DNA of 64,000 nucleotides from Haloglycomyces albus DSM 45210 (GTDB lineage Bacteria > Actinomycetota > Actinomycetes > Mycobacteriales > Micromonosporaceae), in contig NZ_AZUQ01000001.1 of the NCBI RefSeq assembly GCF_000527155.1, forward strand, positions 1,857,615 to 1,921,614, given 5' to 3'. The notes under the pieces are model-generated. The model was not told the DNA's origin. It saw only the letters and a list, made by a program, of their open reading frames with translations, and did not search any database. Both the position numbers and the translations under genes were made by a program. Of this stretch, positions 8,304 through 16,641 are shown piece after piece (the stretch's first letter is position 1; each line of letters begins with the position of its first letter).

Positions 8304-8717
8304 ATGTCCGAGATACCGTCCGTGCTGTTCGTGTGCGTCCACAATGCGGGCCGGTCACAGATGGCCGCCGGTTGGCTGAGGCATCTGGCCGGTAACCGTG
8401 TCGAGGTTCGCTCGGCTGGATCGGATCCGGCCGATGCGGTCAATCCGGCTGCCGTCGAAGCGATGGCGGAAGTCGGCATCGACATCACCCAGCAGGAGCC
8501 CAAGATCCTCACTACCGACGCGGTGGAAGCCTCTGACGTCTGCATAACCATGGGCTGCGGTGACGCCTGCCCGGTGTTTCCCGGTAAGCGTTACCTCGAT
8601 TGGGATCTTGCGGACCCCGCCGGGCAAGGAGTCGAAGCGGTTCGTCCGATCCGGGACGACATCAGGGCTCGGGTGGAGGAGTTGTTGACGGAACTGCTAC
8701 CGGAACAGGAAAGATGA
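8304..8717 (+). CDS. arsC: Arsenate reductase, low-molecular-weight phosphatase type
   Basis: 137 residues of the LMW-PTP-like ArsC family. The catalytic P-loop CVHNAGRS is at residues ~11-18. The two redox cysteines are seen in MGCGDACPVFPGKRYLDWDL, and the catalytic Asp in DWDLADPAG. It reduces arsenate to arsenite with thioredoxin, or in actinobacteria mycothiol/mycoredoxin, supplying electrons; the product is exported by Acr3. The ATG at 8304 is chosen because AAAGGA lies at 8290-8295. Two upstream in-frame starts (8268, 8295) are less likely. No thioredoxin reductase gene follows. Confidence 0.93.
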   Translation: MSEIPSVLFVCVHNAGRSQMAAGWLRHLAGNRVEVRSAGSDPADAVNPAAVEAMAEVGIDITQQEPKILTTDAVEASDVCITMGCGDACPVFPGKRYLDWDLADPAGQGVEAVRPIRDDIRARVEELLTELLPEQER

Positions 8718-8760
8718 GTTCGTTGGGGCTGGGCCTACGGGCGTGTCTCAATTCAATGAA

Positions 8761-9120
8761 CTACCAAGCAAGTCCATAGGTATCCAGTTGGTCTATACGA
8801 TCCGGCGAGATCCCGGACGCCTCGATGAGATCAGAGGCATTATCTCCACATCGGTTCAGCAGCGCCAAACTGGTGATGATGAACCCTTCCTGCAAGAGGC
8901 CGCCGACATCATGTCTGTACAGGCCAGAGTCGATCAGTGTTGATAGGAAGGACCGCAAAACGGGTGGGTCAATCTTGCACTCATCGGAAGTAATGTTACT
9001 GATACCAGAATCGAGATTGTGGTCCGTTTCCAAAGCTGATTTGATCGCGACAAATAGACGGCCCGGTCCATTTGAGGGATTCCAGATTGTTGTGTCCCCA
9101 ACGTCAAACATAATGCTCAT
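8761..9120 (-). CDS. Small protein resembling the DUF6086 family
   Basis: 119 residues, cytoplasmic, acidic and more A/T-rich than its neighbours. The opening MFDVGDTTIWNPSNGPGRLF, followed by DECKIDPPVLRSFLSTL and a Leu-rich helical end, recalls actinobacterial DUF6086 proteins, which I believe are of unknown function. The assignment is from memory, not a search. It sits alone at the edge of the mobile region. An upstream extension to 9156 is possible, but the chosen Met matches the family start. A role as an immunity or antitoxin-type orphan is only speculation. Confidence 0.6.
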   Translation of the reverse strand: MSIMFDVGDTTIWNPSNGPGRLFVAIKSALETDHNLDSGISNITSDECKIDPPVLRSFLSTLIDSGLYRHDVGGLLQEGFIITSLALLNRCGDNASDLIEASGISPDRIDQLDTYGLAW

Positions 9121-9324
9121 ATTTCTCGATCCAATGTATTGTTCATGTTTAATCAATTGGGCTGTAAAGTATCACGACATCGACACGACTGGACATCGAT
9201 TTTTGTGGGCGGCTTTGGTGCTGCCGCTTGGGCTCAGGCGAATCCGGCTGTGCCTTGCTTCGCCGTGAGGTGACGATGGTGCTCTGATGTATAGCGCGAT
9301 AAGCAGAGTGACGTGGATTAGCCG

Positions 9325-10696
9325 TTAGTACTCTAGCCGTAGTTTGTGTTTTAGCGGTGGGAGGTGGTCGTCTCGTCGCTTGTAGTGGCATTCTTTTGCT
9401 GTTCGTGCGTGTCTTCGTTTTCTGTCTGACCAGGCTATAACCTGTTGTACGGTGGCGCGCATGGATAGGCAGAACACGGCAATCAAGTGAGCGGTGTGGG
9501 GCAGGCTGATCGGGTCGACGTCTTGTGACTGGTTGGTGGTTCTGAACTGGAGCGTGGCGATCAGATGGATGAGAAACGCCGTGATGACGAATGTCAGGTG
9601 TCGGTAGGTGGACGTCCAGGTCCGTACCTGATGGTGGTCGAGTCCGTGGCAGCTTTTGGCGTGTTGGAAGGCCTCTTCGATCGACCAGCGTGATCCGGCA
9701 ACGTGGATCAGTTGGGCCAGTCCGGCCGGTGTGGGCCACCAGGCGTGGTAGAACGCTCGTTCACCGGTGGAGCGGTTTTCGCGAACCAGCAGGTAACGGT
9801 ATCCGTCCGCGTGGTCGGGGTCGTCGAAGGTGACCATCGCCCACCGGTAGGTGCGCCTTCCTTTGGCGCCCTGTCCGATCGCTCGGGTCTGCCAGGAGTC
9901 GTCCGGGAGCCAATCGGTGACCCGTCCGGCTGGTTCGGCTCGCCGTCGGGGGGCGGGTGCGGATCCGGGTGGTGGCCTTGACGGCGAGAACGAACGGGAT
10001 CTGTTGCTTCCAGAGTTCGTCCTTGAGGTCAGGGGATTGCCCGTAGACGGCGTTACCGGTGGCCGCACTGATCGCTTCTGACCCGATCCGGTCGGCCCAC
10101 GTAGCGGTCATGGCCGCCGCCATCTGACCCTTGGTAGCGAATTCGACGTCCTCGTCGATGCCTGCTGCCGCGCGGCGGCCGGAATCGGCGCACCAGGATT
10201 GGGGAAGATAGACGGCCACATCTAGTGGAGCGAAACCCCGATCGGTCTTCCAGGCGGCCCAGACGTGGACTTGTGCGTTTTCGGTCCGACCGGCCGTCCC
10301 GGTATATTGGCGCTGAACCCCCAGCGTGTGGGTGCCTTTCTTGACGTGTCCGGTCTCGTCAAACACCAGAATGCCACCGGTCCCGAGAACGTCTGTGGTG
10401 ATCTCGCCGAGCGTGGAACGGACGGCCGCCTCGTCCCAGCATGCGCGTTCCAACAAGTATTGCAGCCGGTCGGGAGTCGCGTGCCCGGCCCATTCGCTGA
10501 TCGTCCAGGCGTTTTTCGACGCCAGCTCGCTCATCAGTCCCTGCGTATAGGTCTGGGCATTCCAGAACGTCTCCGGTCGTTTGAATTGTGATGAGAGGGC
10601 GGAGAACACCCGGTCGGAAGCGTCCTCGTGAACGTCGGTGATTATGCTGGCTTGAGCGGCCGCTGCTTTATTTTCTTCTGTCACAAGAGAAAACAC
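9325..10696 (-). pseudogene. IS701-family transposase, split by a frameshift
   Basis: The N-terminal part (from 10696) has the IS701 features RPETFWNAQTYTQGLMSE, the first catalytic Asp in GILVFDETGHVKKG, and VYGQSPDLKDELWKQQIPFV. The C-terminal part is in another frame and carries WRxxRN-type and SRWSIEEAFQHAKSCHGLDHH sequence with the catalytic Glu. Coding passes from one frame to the other at a run of six C on the minus strand (plus 9948-9953), a shift equal to +1. This is most simply a one-base expansion of the run. The stop codon TAA (9325-9327) lies in the target duplication, not in the element. Confidence 0.88.
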
Positions 10697-10793
10697 AGGC
10701 AGCGGCCGTCTCTGGTTTCACCAACTTGTCCAGCGCCACACCAACCTAAGGGCTCAAAACTCCCTAAAACACAAACTACGGCTGGAGTATTAG
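9325..10793 (-). mobile_element. IS701-family insertion sequence with TTAG target duplication
   Basis: The element proper is 9329-10789 (1461 bp). Its 26-bp terminal inverted repeats differ at one position; the shared outer part reads TACTC then (T/C)AGCCGTAGTTTG. Both ends are flanked by TTAG (9325-9328 and 10790-10793), a 4-bp target duplication of the YTAR type expected for IS701 elements. A second, truncated copy of a related element lies at 12640-13098. The intact ends imply a recent insertion, although the transposase is frameshifted. Confidence 0.92.
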
Positions 10794-10863
10794 GCTTCCT
10801 CGATTACGGCCATTTAATCCAAGATCTGGCGGACGATGATATCCCTGTCCGTGGCCATTTGAT

Positions 10864-11090
10864 TCCCGGGCAGAATGATAGCTCAAGGGTTGGACACCCT
10901 TGCCTGTGGTGGCTTCAATAAGGCGGTATGAGTCACCAGTGGTGACGATGACGTGGGCATGGTGCAGCAACCTGTCGACAGTGGCCGAAGCCAGGGTCTT
11001 CGGCATGATCTCGTCAAACCCATCTGGGGGTGGAGGTTGGACGACCCGCCAAAGGATCGTTTCTCGTAGGCGGCAACGACCAGGCGGTAA
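10864..11090 (-). pseudogene. Remnant of an IS21-family istB gene
   Basis: On the minus strand, YEKRSFGGSSNLHP can be read, and after a frame change GFDEIMPKTLASATVDRLLH, AHVIVTTGDSYRL and EATTGKGV. This is the C-terminal third of actinobacterial IstB-like ATP-binding helper proteins of IS21 elements. The P-loop part is missing and the frame is broken near 11030, so it is a dead fragment. It borders the right end of the IS701 copy. Confidence 0.7.
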
Positions 11091-11340
11091 AATCCTTCGG
11101 CGGGCGGTGTGTTCGTTCGTTACCAAGTTCGACCGTTGGCTGGTGCCCGTGGGATCGTCGGTTTAGGACAGATCGCAGTCCTTGCTTTATCTTGAGGTAT
11201 TTACGATTCTATATTTAGGGGTTATTTGTGACCAGATTGGATACTAGTGGTGTCACCTACTTGACTCTAGTTCCCAAGTCTCGTAACGTGAAATATGGTT
11301 ACGATCCGTGACCGTCCCTTCAAGATAGGAACCATTCCCA
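11091..11340. other. Promoter region of the halocin-like gene
   Basis: 250 bp of relatively A/T-rich DNA between the istB remnant and the secreted-protein gene at 11341. No coding sequence is seen. AGGAAC about nine bases before the ATG is the ribosome site. I could not settle on one promoter. Confidence 0.35.
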
Positions 11341-12111
11341 ATGCATACGAAGATCCGTAGATCCAAGATCTCCGGAAAAATCCGTGCAGCAGTGGTTGTG
11401 TCTGCTGGACTTACAGCAGCCATCGCATGTCAACAATCCGTCTCAGCGTCTCCGGCTCACAGTGAGAACGCCCCCTCACCGGCCGAATCCTCCGAACAGG
11501 CATACACGACTGACGCTGAATGCACCACCGACTCAACCACGTACGAGCCGGTAGAGCTAATGGAGGACCCGAGCGAATGGGCGGACCTCACCCGCGAGGG
11601 AGTCAACAACGGGAGCATCCCTCTTGTGAATATCGGCGAAACAGACCTCCAATGGGACGGCGTTAAAGCCATCCCAAACCCGGACGACGGAAGAACCGCT
11701 GTCGTTGTCCCCGCCCACAAGTACGCCACTGACTCGTCAGGGCTGATTCTTGAATACTCCGCGTCGCAGGAACTCCTCCAGACTCGGGAGAACCACTTCG
11801 AGCGGATCGGCAGCCACGAGATCGAGTTCACCAACTCGGTAGACGGTGCCACCGTGACCACCGAAAAAATCCAGGAACCTGAGGTCTCCATCCAGGGGTT
11901 CAGCTGGAGCACGTTCAAGAAGTGCGCAAGCAGTCTGGGTGTTCCGAACTGGGCGGTCGGGATCGTCGTCGCGGCCTGCTTCGCTGGACCCGCAATCGCC
12001 GCCTGTATCGCCGGATCGGCCGTTTTCGGCGCCAGCAGGCTTGCACAGTGCGCTGATAGGGCGCAAGGACTCCCTATGGCCCTGAGCAACGAGAGCAACA
12101 TGGTTGCGTAA
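11341..12111 (+). CDS. Secreted precursor with halocin-C8-like Cys-containing C-terminus
   Basis: 256 residues. Residues 1-37 are a signal peptide (basic start, AAVVVSAGLTAAIA core, cleavage probably in SVSA-SPA). Residues ~38-185 are a soluble acidic domain that I do not recognise. From about 187 the chain changes: FSWSTFKKCASSLGVPNWAV, GIVVAACFAGPAIAACIAG, then SRLAQCADRA, with four Cys (195, 213, 222, 237) spaced in a hydrophobic Gly/Ala-rich tail. This resembles the C-terminal peptide of halocin C8-type bacteriocin precursors, in which a large N-terminal part acts as immunity protein. The likeness is by eye only. A small membrane protein follows after a hairpin. Confidence 0.6.
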   Translation: MHTKIRRSKISGKIRAAVVVSAGLTAAIACQQSVSASPAHSENAPSPAESSEQAYTTDAECTTDSTTYEPVELMEDPSEWADLTREGVNNGSIPLVNIGETDLQWDGVKAIPNPDDGRTAVVVPAHKYATDSSGLILEYSASQELLQTRENHFERIGSHEIEFTNSVDGATVTTEKIQEPEVSIQGFSWSTFKKCASSLGVPNWAVGIVVAACFAGPAIAACIAGSAVFGASRLAQCADRAQGLPMALSNESNMVA

Positions 12112-12153
12112 CATTGATGAAGGTTTCGCGGTACTGAAACTACCGGAATCATA

Positions 12154-12199
12154 GACGGTGGTTGCTGAAGCCCAATTTCCGGCCTCAGCAACCACCGTC
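12154..12199 (+). terminator. Hairpin between precursor gene and small membrane protein gene
   Basis: A perfect 15-bp stem (GACGGTGGTTGCTGA and complement) with a 16-base loop, 43 bp after the stop of the 11341 gene and 27 bp before the start of the next. With no U-run it may only partly stop transcription, giving more precursor than downstream message. Confidence 0.65.
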
Positions 12200-12225
12200 G
12201 TCTAGAAGAGAATCTATGAGGCAAC

Positions 12226-12426
12226 ATGAGTAAAGAAAGAATCTGGGGCCTAGGGTACATCGTCTTTATTGCTGTCTGGGCGTACACGCTCGGGCAAAGT
12301 TGGTTCGACGGATGGTGGCCTGTTATTTCTTGGGGCATCTTTTTCGTCGTGAGCATAACCTTTTTCATTTTTATTCCCTCAGGATCCACAGAAGACACGG
12401 ACGGTTCCACTACGGATCAGTCATAA
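12226..12426 (+). CDS. Small two-helix membrane protein (possible immunity partner)
   Basis: 66 residues with two hydrophobic helices (GLGYIVFIAVWAYTLGQSW, then VISWGIFFVVSITFFIFI) and an acidic, Thr/Ser-rich tail (EDTDGSTTDQ). Trp and Phe are abundant. No family is recognised. The location directly after the halocin-like precursor gene, on the same strand, is the reason to think of an immunity or export-helper role. GAGG lies just before the ATG. Confidence 0.6.
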   Translation: MSKERIWGLGYIVFIAVWAYTLGQSWFDGWWPVISWGIFFVVSITFFIFIPSGSTEDTDGSTTDQS

Positions 12427-12640
12427 CCACTCTGGCAGCCCTGGCTTGCCGAGAGAACTCCACGGCATAAACACGAGTTCGCGTCATGGGCGCACCAAAC
12501 CCGCCAGGTCTTGAACGCTGCCACGAAAGAAGCCCGGGCAGGGCGGCCTTCACACGCTAGATCACTTGACGGCGTGCGCAGGTAGTCGTCCCGGTAGTAT
12601 CTCGCCAGAATCCAACAGTTTGACGTAAGCGATCGTCGAT
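12427..12640. other. Unidentified junction DNA next to the truncated IS
   Basis: About 210 bp between the small membrane protein gene and the IS701 break point. It holds an open minus-strand frame fused to the transposase fragment, but the translated sequence (YYRDDYLRTPSSDLACEG and onwards) is not recognised. Probably leftovers of another element. Confidence 0.35.
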
Positions 12641-13098
12641 TCTTGACATGTCCGGTCTCATCGAATGCCAGAATACCGGCGGTGCCAAGAGCCTCGACGG
12701 CCATGGGGCCAAGGGTCGTGCGAACGGCCGACTCGTCCCACCGGGCACGTTCCAACAAATATTGCAGCCGGTCAGGACTAGAGTGTCCAGCCCACTCGCT
12801 GATCGTCCAGGCGTTCTTCGATTCCAGATGGGACATCAAGCCCTGAGTGTAGGTCTGGGCGTTCCAGAACGTCTCCGGTCGTTTGAAGTGTGACGAGAGG
12901 GCGGAGAACACCCGGTCGGAAGCTTCCTCATGAGCGTTGGTCATTACACTGGCCTGAGCGGTCGCTGTTTGATTTTCTTGTGTCACAACTAGAAACACAA
13001 CCAGCGTCCGTCTCTGGTTTCATCAACTTGTCCAACATCACAAGTCCCCTGCCACCTCCCGAAACTCCCTAAAACACAAACTACGGCTGTAGTATTAG
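12640..13098 (-). mobile_element. Truncated second IS701-family copy
   Basis: The inverted repeat end at 13069-13094 closely matches that of the first copy and is again followed by TTAG (13095-13098). The transposase N-terminus is read from 12998 (RPETFWNAQTYTQGLMSH, NAWTISEWAGHSSPDRL) down to FDETGHVK near 12641, where the similarity stops abruptly. The other two thirds and the left end are missing. It lies in the same orientation as the intact copy, so the two flank the halocin-like genes as direct repeats. Confidence 0.85.
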
Positions 13099-13115
13099 TC
13101 GGAGGTCCATACGCT

Positions 13116-13682
13116 ATGGGTATGGGCAGATACACGAAATTTATGCTGGCGGAGCCCGGTCGCGAAAGCTCGAAACTAGCTCCAACGCTGCTCGGCCTCC
13201 GGGTTTTTCTTAGTATTTATATGGTTTTGGCAGCATTGTTTTTCGCGCCGATATTGTTTGCTGTTATTGGAATCAGCGTGATGGTCACCGAAGATGAGGC
13301 AAAAATACTGGGCTATGCCATGGGGGTCGTCGTCCTAATTGTTCCCGCCCTGTGCCTCTCAGCTATCACTCTAGGACTGCTGTGGAAGTACCCACCTGCC
13401 GCCCGAGGGTGGCTGGGACTAGCAGCGATATTTGTCATGATGCAAGGTGCGTTCGTGGGGATAGTCGCGTTCGAGGTTCCTCTGTTCCTGGTTGTGTCAC
13501 TGCCTTGTCTAGGCGGACCGATTTGGTTCTTGATCGTGGCTTCGCGGGACAGTATCTGGGATCGAGAGAATTACGGTAAACACCCTGGTGTCTGGGTCCT
13601 GGTGCTTGCAGCGGTTATTCCGCTGGGGATTTCTTTTGCCATCGTCGGCACCGCACTATATGTGGGTTGGCATGGTCTTTGA
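13116..13682 (+). CDS. Integral membrane protein, paralogue of the next gene
   Basis: 188 residues with five likely transmembrane segments. The section CLSAITLGLLWKYPPAARGWLG matches VLSAVSVGLLWAYPPSGRGW in the following gene, and the overall layout is the same, so the two are paralogues. I do not recognise the family. GGAGG at 13101-13105 supports the ATG at 13116. The truncated IS701 end stops only about 20 bp upstream, so the original promoter may have been replaced by one in the IS end. Confidence 0.65.
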   Translation: MGMGRYTKFMLAEPGRESSKLAPTLLGLRVFLSIYMVLAALFFAPILFAVIGISVMVTEDEAKILGYAMGVVVLIVPALCLSAITLGLLWKYPPAARGWLGLAAIFVMMQGAFVGIVAFEVPLFLVVSLPCLGGPIWFLIVASRDSIWDRENYGKHPGVWVLVLAAVIPLGISFAIVGTALYVGWHGL

Positions 13683-13795
13683 CCTGGAGTGAAAGTGATT
13701 GCACTGGTGCGCTCGGTGTTGGATGAGAGATAACCCGTTTTCGGGGTAATTACGTGCTGAAACGATGCGTGGACGATATTCCATATTATGGATTT

Positions 13796-14368
13796 ATGAG
13801 TGAAACTACTGATTCGGAATCGACTGCCCTTGAACGCCCTAAGTTTCGATCATCACCAATTTTTATTGGAGCGCAGTCTGTTGTGTCGGGTTATATCCTA
13901 ATAATGGGCTTCCTTTCTGTATTTTCCCTGGTTTTCGCCAATGCCTTGACAGCGATGACGTCGGACGAAGATAAAACCGCTTCTCAGCTGATGCTCGGGG
14001 TAGTCATGTATTTTGTGCCGCCCCTGGTGCTTAGCGCTGTTTCAGTTGGTCTATTGTGGGCGTATCCTCCCTCAGGAAGAGGCTGGTTGTTTGCATTGGC
14101 TATGTACGTATTCCTTCAGGGGCTCGTGCTTATTGTCCTAGGCTCGAAACTTCCACCTCTCCGAGAGATGTCAGTAACCCCAATTGTGACGTTGTGGAGT
14201 GTGGCGACCTACCTATTCGTCATCGTTGGGCGAGGTCGTAATTGGGCGCGTGCGGAATTTGGGCCTACTCCAGATAGCGGTCGACTAGTTGTTGCCGCAG
14301 TTGTTCCCACCGTTGTGGTGTTGGCACTGGTTGCCGGCGGCGTAATGGCAATCCAGTTTGCTCTTTAA
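13796..14368 (+). CDS. Integral membrane protein, paralogue of the preceding gene
   Basis: 190 residues: a short polar N-terminus (SETTDSESTALERPKF) and about five transmembrane segments, with the shared core VGLLWAYPPSGRGW. The function is unknown. The start at 13796 is favoured over an extension to 13754 because TATTAT (13784-13789) is followed by six bases and ATG with no ribosome site, the leaderless layout seen elsewhere here. Codon use is less GC-biased than in the housekeeping part of the window. Confidence 0.65.
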   Translation: MSETTDSESTALERPKFRSSPIFIGAQSVVSGYILIMGFLSVFSLVFANALTAMTSDEDKTASQLMLGVVMYFVPPLVLSAVSVGLLWAYPPSGRGWLFALAMYVFLQGLVLIVLGSKLPPLREMSVTPIVTLWSVATYLFVIVGRGRNWARAEFGPTPDSGRLVVAAVVPTVVVLALVAGGVMAIQFAL

Positions 14369-14521
14369 ACAAGGGTAGTGGACCGATTGTCGAGCTTCCG
14401 GACTATTCCATGCAAGATTCGTGCTATTGGCCCTTGTCTGTTGCACAACGTTATCCGGCCATGTCGTAAGTTGCTGATACGTTTCCTGCGAAAGGGAATG
14501 ACGGGAGGAGGAACCGCTGTC

Positions 14522-14992
14522 GTGACTGTAGAACTGCGACCGGTCGAGGATGTCGATCTCGACGCGCTGTTCGACCTCATGCGTGATCCGGAGTCGGTGC
14601 GGATGGCCGCCTTCACCGCACAGGATCCCAACGACCGGGAAGTATTCGACGCACGCATGGCAAGGTTGCGAGCCGCTCCGGACGTCACCATTCGCGCGAT
14701 CATCCGCGACGGTCGGCTCGTCGGCAGCATCGCCAGCTTTGTCATCGACGGCGACACCGAGGTCACCTACTGGGTTGACCGTTCGGTCTGGGGCCAGGGC
14801 GTGGCAACCCAAGCTCTCACACGTTTCCTAGAGATTCTCGACACCCGACCCGTATACGCCCGCGCGGCCAGTGACAACGCCGCTTCGCTTAAAGTGCTGC
14901 GGAAGGCGGGATTTCAAGCGATAGGCACTGAGGTCGCCTATGCCCCCGGGCGAAACACCGAGCTGGAAGAAACCATTCTCCGTCTCTACTAA
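14522..14992 (+). CDS. GNAT family N-acetyltransferase (RimJ/RimL-like)
   Basis: 156 residues. VELRPVEDVDLDALFDLMRD is the first strand and helix. VTYWVDRSVWGQGVATQALT is the acetyl-CoA binding motif A with the Q/RxxGxA pattern. YARAASDNAASLKVLRKAGF is the typical late strand-helix of the RimJ/RimL branch, which acetylates protein N-termini or small molecules. The start is taken as GTG 14522 because GGGAGGAGG lies about 11 bases upstream. ATG 14498 is an alternative, but its ribosome site is too close. The substrate is unknown. Confidence 0.8.
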   Translation: MTVELRPVEDVDLDALFDLMRDPESVRMAAFTAQDPNDREVFDARMARLRAAPDVTIRAIIRDGRLVGSIASFVIDGDTEVTYWVDRSVWGQGVATQALTRFLEILDTRPVYARAASDNAASLKVLRKAGFQAIGTEVAYAPGRNTELEETILRLY

Positions 14993-15134
14993 GCCGTTGC
15001 CTGTCAGGCCAATCCCCGACATCGCAGTCTGTTGGACTCTGGTGCCCATGGAGTGCGGCTATGGGAGAGCCACAGCACGATGCCCTGTTCGTCTAAAACA
15101 GATATGTCTGCGTGCCTAGACACGCATAATCGGG

Positions 15135-15542
15135 TCAGCCGTCCAAAGTGATATCTATGGAAGTGGTTTCTCCACGTGTCGCTGTGACCGTTTCAGTTGC
15201 TCTGTTGCTGCCGTCCGGCATTGTCACGGTGAAAACGTAGGTGCTGGGCGAAACGGTCCATGTGAAATGCCCTTGAGCGTCGGTGGCAATGACCTCCTCA
15301 CTGCTGTCTCCGGTCTCTCCCTCCGCCGGTGTACGGCTGACAGTCGCTCCTTCGATCGGTTGCCCATCCTCGTCCAACACGGTGCCTTCGACAACCGCCT
15401 CATCCTGTGTTACAGCGTCTTTGGTAGGCGACGGGTCATCTGATGAGTCAAGTACTTCGTTCTGGGACACGTACCATGACCCTGCGGCCAAGGTGATGAT
15501 GGCGGCAGTGGCTCCGATGACCAGTGCAATCCGATGCTTCAT
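15135..15542 (-). CDS. Membrane-anchored or secreted protein with carboxypeptidase-regulatory-like domain
   Basis: 135 residues. An N-terminal hydrophobic segment (KHRIALVIGATAAIITLAAG) acts as signal anchor. A low-complexity Asp/Ser-rich linker follows, and then one beta-sandwich repeat starting EAVVEGTVLDEDGQPIEGATV and ending in the TETVTATRGETTSIDITL strands. This is the CarboxypepD_reg (peptidase-associated) fold found as a single outer module in many exported proteins. No catalytic domain is attached. The short length suggests a cell-surface accessory protein. The next gene on the same strand upstream is the secreted protease. Confidence 0.72.
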   Translation of the reverse strand: MKHRIALVIGATAAIITLAAGSWYVSQNEVLDSSDDPSPTKDAVTQDEAVVEGTVLDEDGQPIEGATVSRTPAEGETGDSSEEVIATDAQGHFTWTVSPSTYVFTVTMPDGSNRATETVTATRGETTSIDITLDG

Positions 15543-15651
15543 CGATTCCCTAAGCAAACGTTGAGTGTGTTGTGGCAGGTGTTTGAAATTGAGACGAATG
15601 ACAGCCCGGCCGCGTTCCCGGTTTGTTCCAACAGGTGCGGCCGAGCCGATT

Positions 15652-16602
15652 TCATAACTTCAGCGACTGAATGGCGTCAAACGCCGCTTCGGTGATCCGC
15701 CGACCATGGTTGTATTCCCCGTGCGGACCGTCAGCGCCGGATGCGACTCCGTTGGTGTGGACGGCAAAGGCCGCCCAGCCGTACTCGCTGTGATTGCGGT
15801 ACACCGGACTTCCCGACTGGCCGCCTTCAGTGTCGTTTCGGTAGAACACTTGGTTCGTCGTGGACTCCTCGACCGTCTGGTTCGCATGCGTCATCTGTAG
15901 CCGGGCGAACCCCGGGTACCCGGTCACAGTCGTTGATTCTCCATCAAGGCTGGCAGATTGCCACCAGTATCCGAACCACCCCGTCTGATTGCCGACCGTG
16001 CAGTCCAGGTCGATCAAACCGAAGTCGTACTCTTCGTCGCCGTTGTTCGTCCAACCGTTGAACGCGTACAGCGTGTTGGCTCCGCAGGTGCCGTACGGAT
16101 CGACGCCGTCGTTACGGGCCGGTGCGATTTCGTATGAACCGACGTCGTTCCATTCATCAGAACCGTTATGTACGCAATGTCCGGCGGTGACAAGCAGATC
16201 CGCGTCCACCATCCAGCCGGTGCACGCGGAGCCGTTTCCGGCGGCATTGGTGAATTCCATTGCCACAACCGCACGATGCGGGAACGTTGTCGTTGGATCG
16301 ACGCGGGTGCGGTCGTCGGTACCGATAATGCTGTCGGTACCGAAGTCGCCTTCAGCGTCCGTTTGGGAATTGGTGGACGGGCTGAGAGTGCCGGTACCGG
16401 AGTAGGACGAAGAGCCCGTCGCGTCTGACTTGGTGACGTCATCGACGTCGACCGACGTGCCCTTGGACGATTCAAGAGTGAACTTGTCGGTGGGCGTCGG
16501 ATCGACTTGTGCTGCTGCTGGAAGAGCGGTGAAGAGAGAGATTATGGAAAAGCCTGCTGTAGCGGCTATGGCGGTAAGCCGTATTCGCTTGGAGTGAGTC
16601 AC
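15652..16602 (-). CDS. Secreted trypsin/V8-like serine protease
   Basis: About 316 residues. The start is GTG 16602 with AAAGGA in front. A signal peptide (RIRLTAIAATAGFSIISLFTALPAAAQ) is followed by a Ser/Thr-rich propeptide-like stretch of about 70 residues. The peptidase domain shows the triad: His in LLVTAGHCVH, Asp in YDFGLIDLDC, Ser in GGQSGSPVYRN. The layout resembles glutamyl endopeptidases of the S1B group. The enzyme would be exported and activated outside the cell. Cys pairs (GSACTGW...HCV and PYGTC) suggest disulfides. The Asp-rich surface fits the other exported proteins here. Confidence 0.88.
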   Translation of the reverse strand: MTHSKRIRLTAIAATAGFSIISLFTALPAAAQVDPTPTDKFTLESSKGTSVDVDDVTKSDATGSSSYSGTGTLSPSTNSQTDAEGDFGTDSIIGTDDRTRVDPTTTFPHRAVVAMEFTNAAGNGSACTGWMVDADLLVTAGHCVHNGSDEWNDVGSYEIAPARNDGVDPYGTCGANTLYAFNGWTNNGDEEYDFGLIDLDCTVGNQTGWFGYWWQSASLDGESTTVTGYPGFARLQMTHANQTVEESTTNQVFYRNDTEGGQSGSPVYRNHSEYGWAAFAVHTNGVASGADGPHGEYNHGRRITEAAFDAIQSLKL

Positions 16603-16641
16603 CGTTGAGTTCCTTTCGGTGGGAGACAGTGACATGCACAA

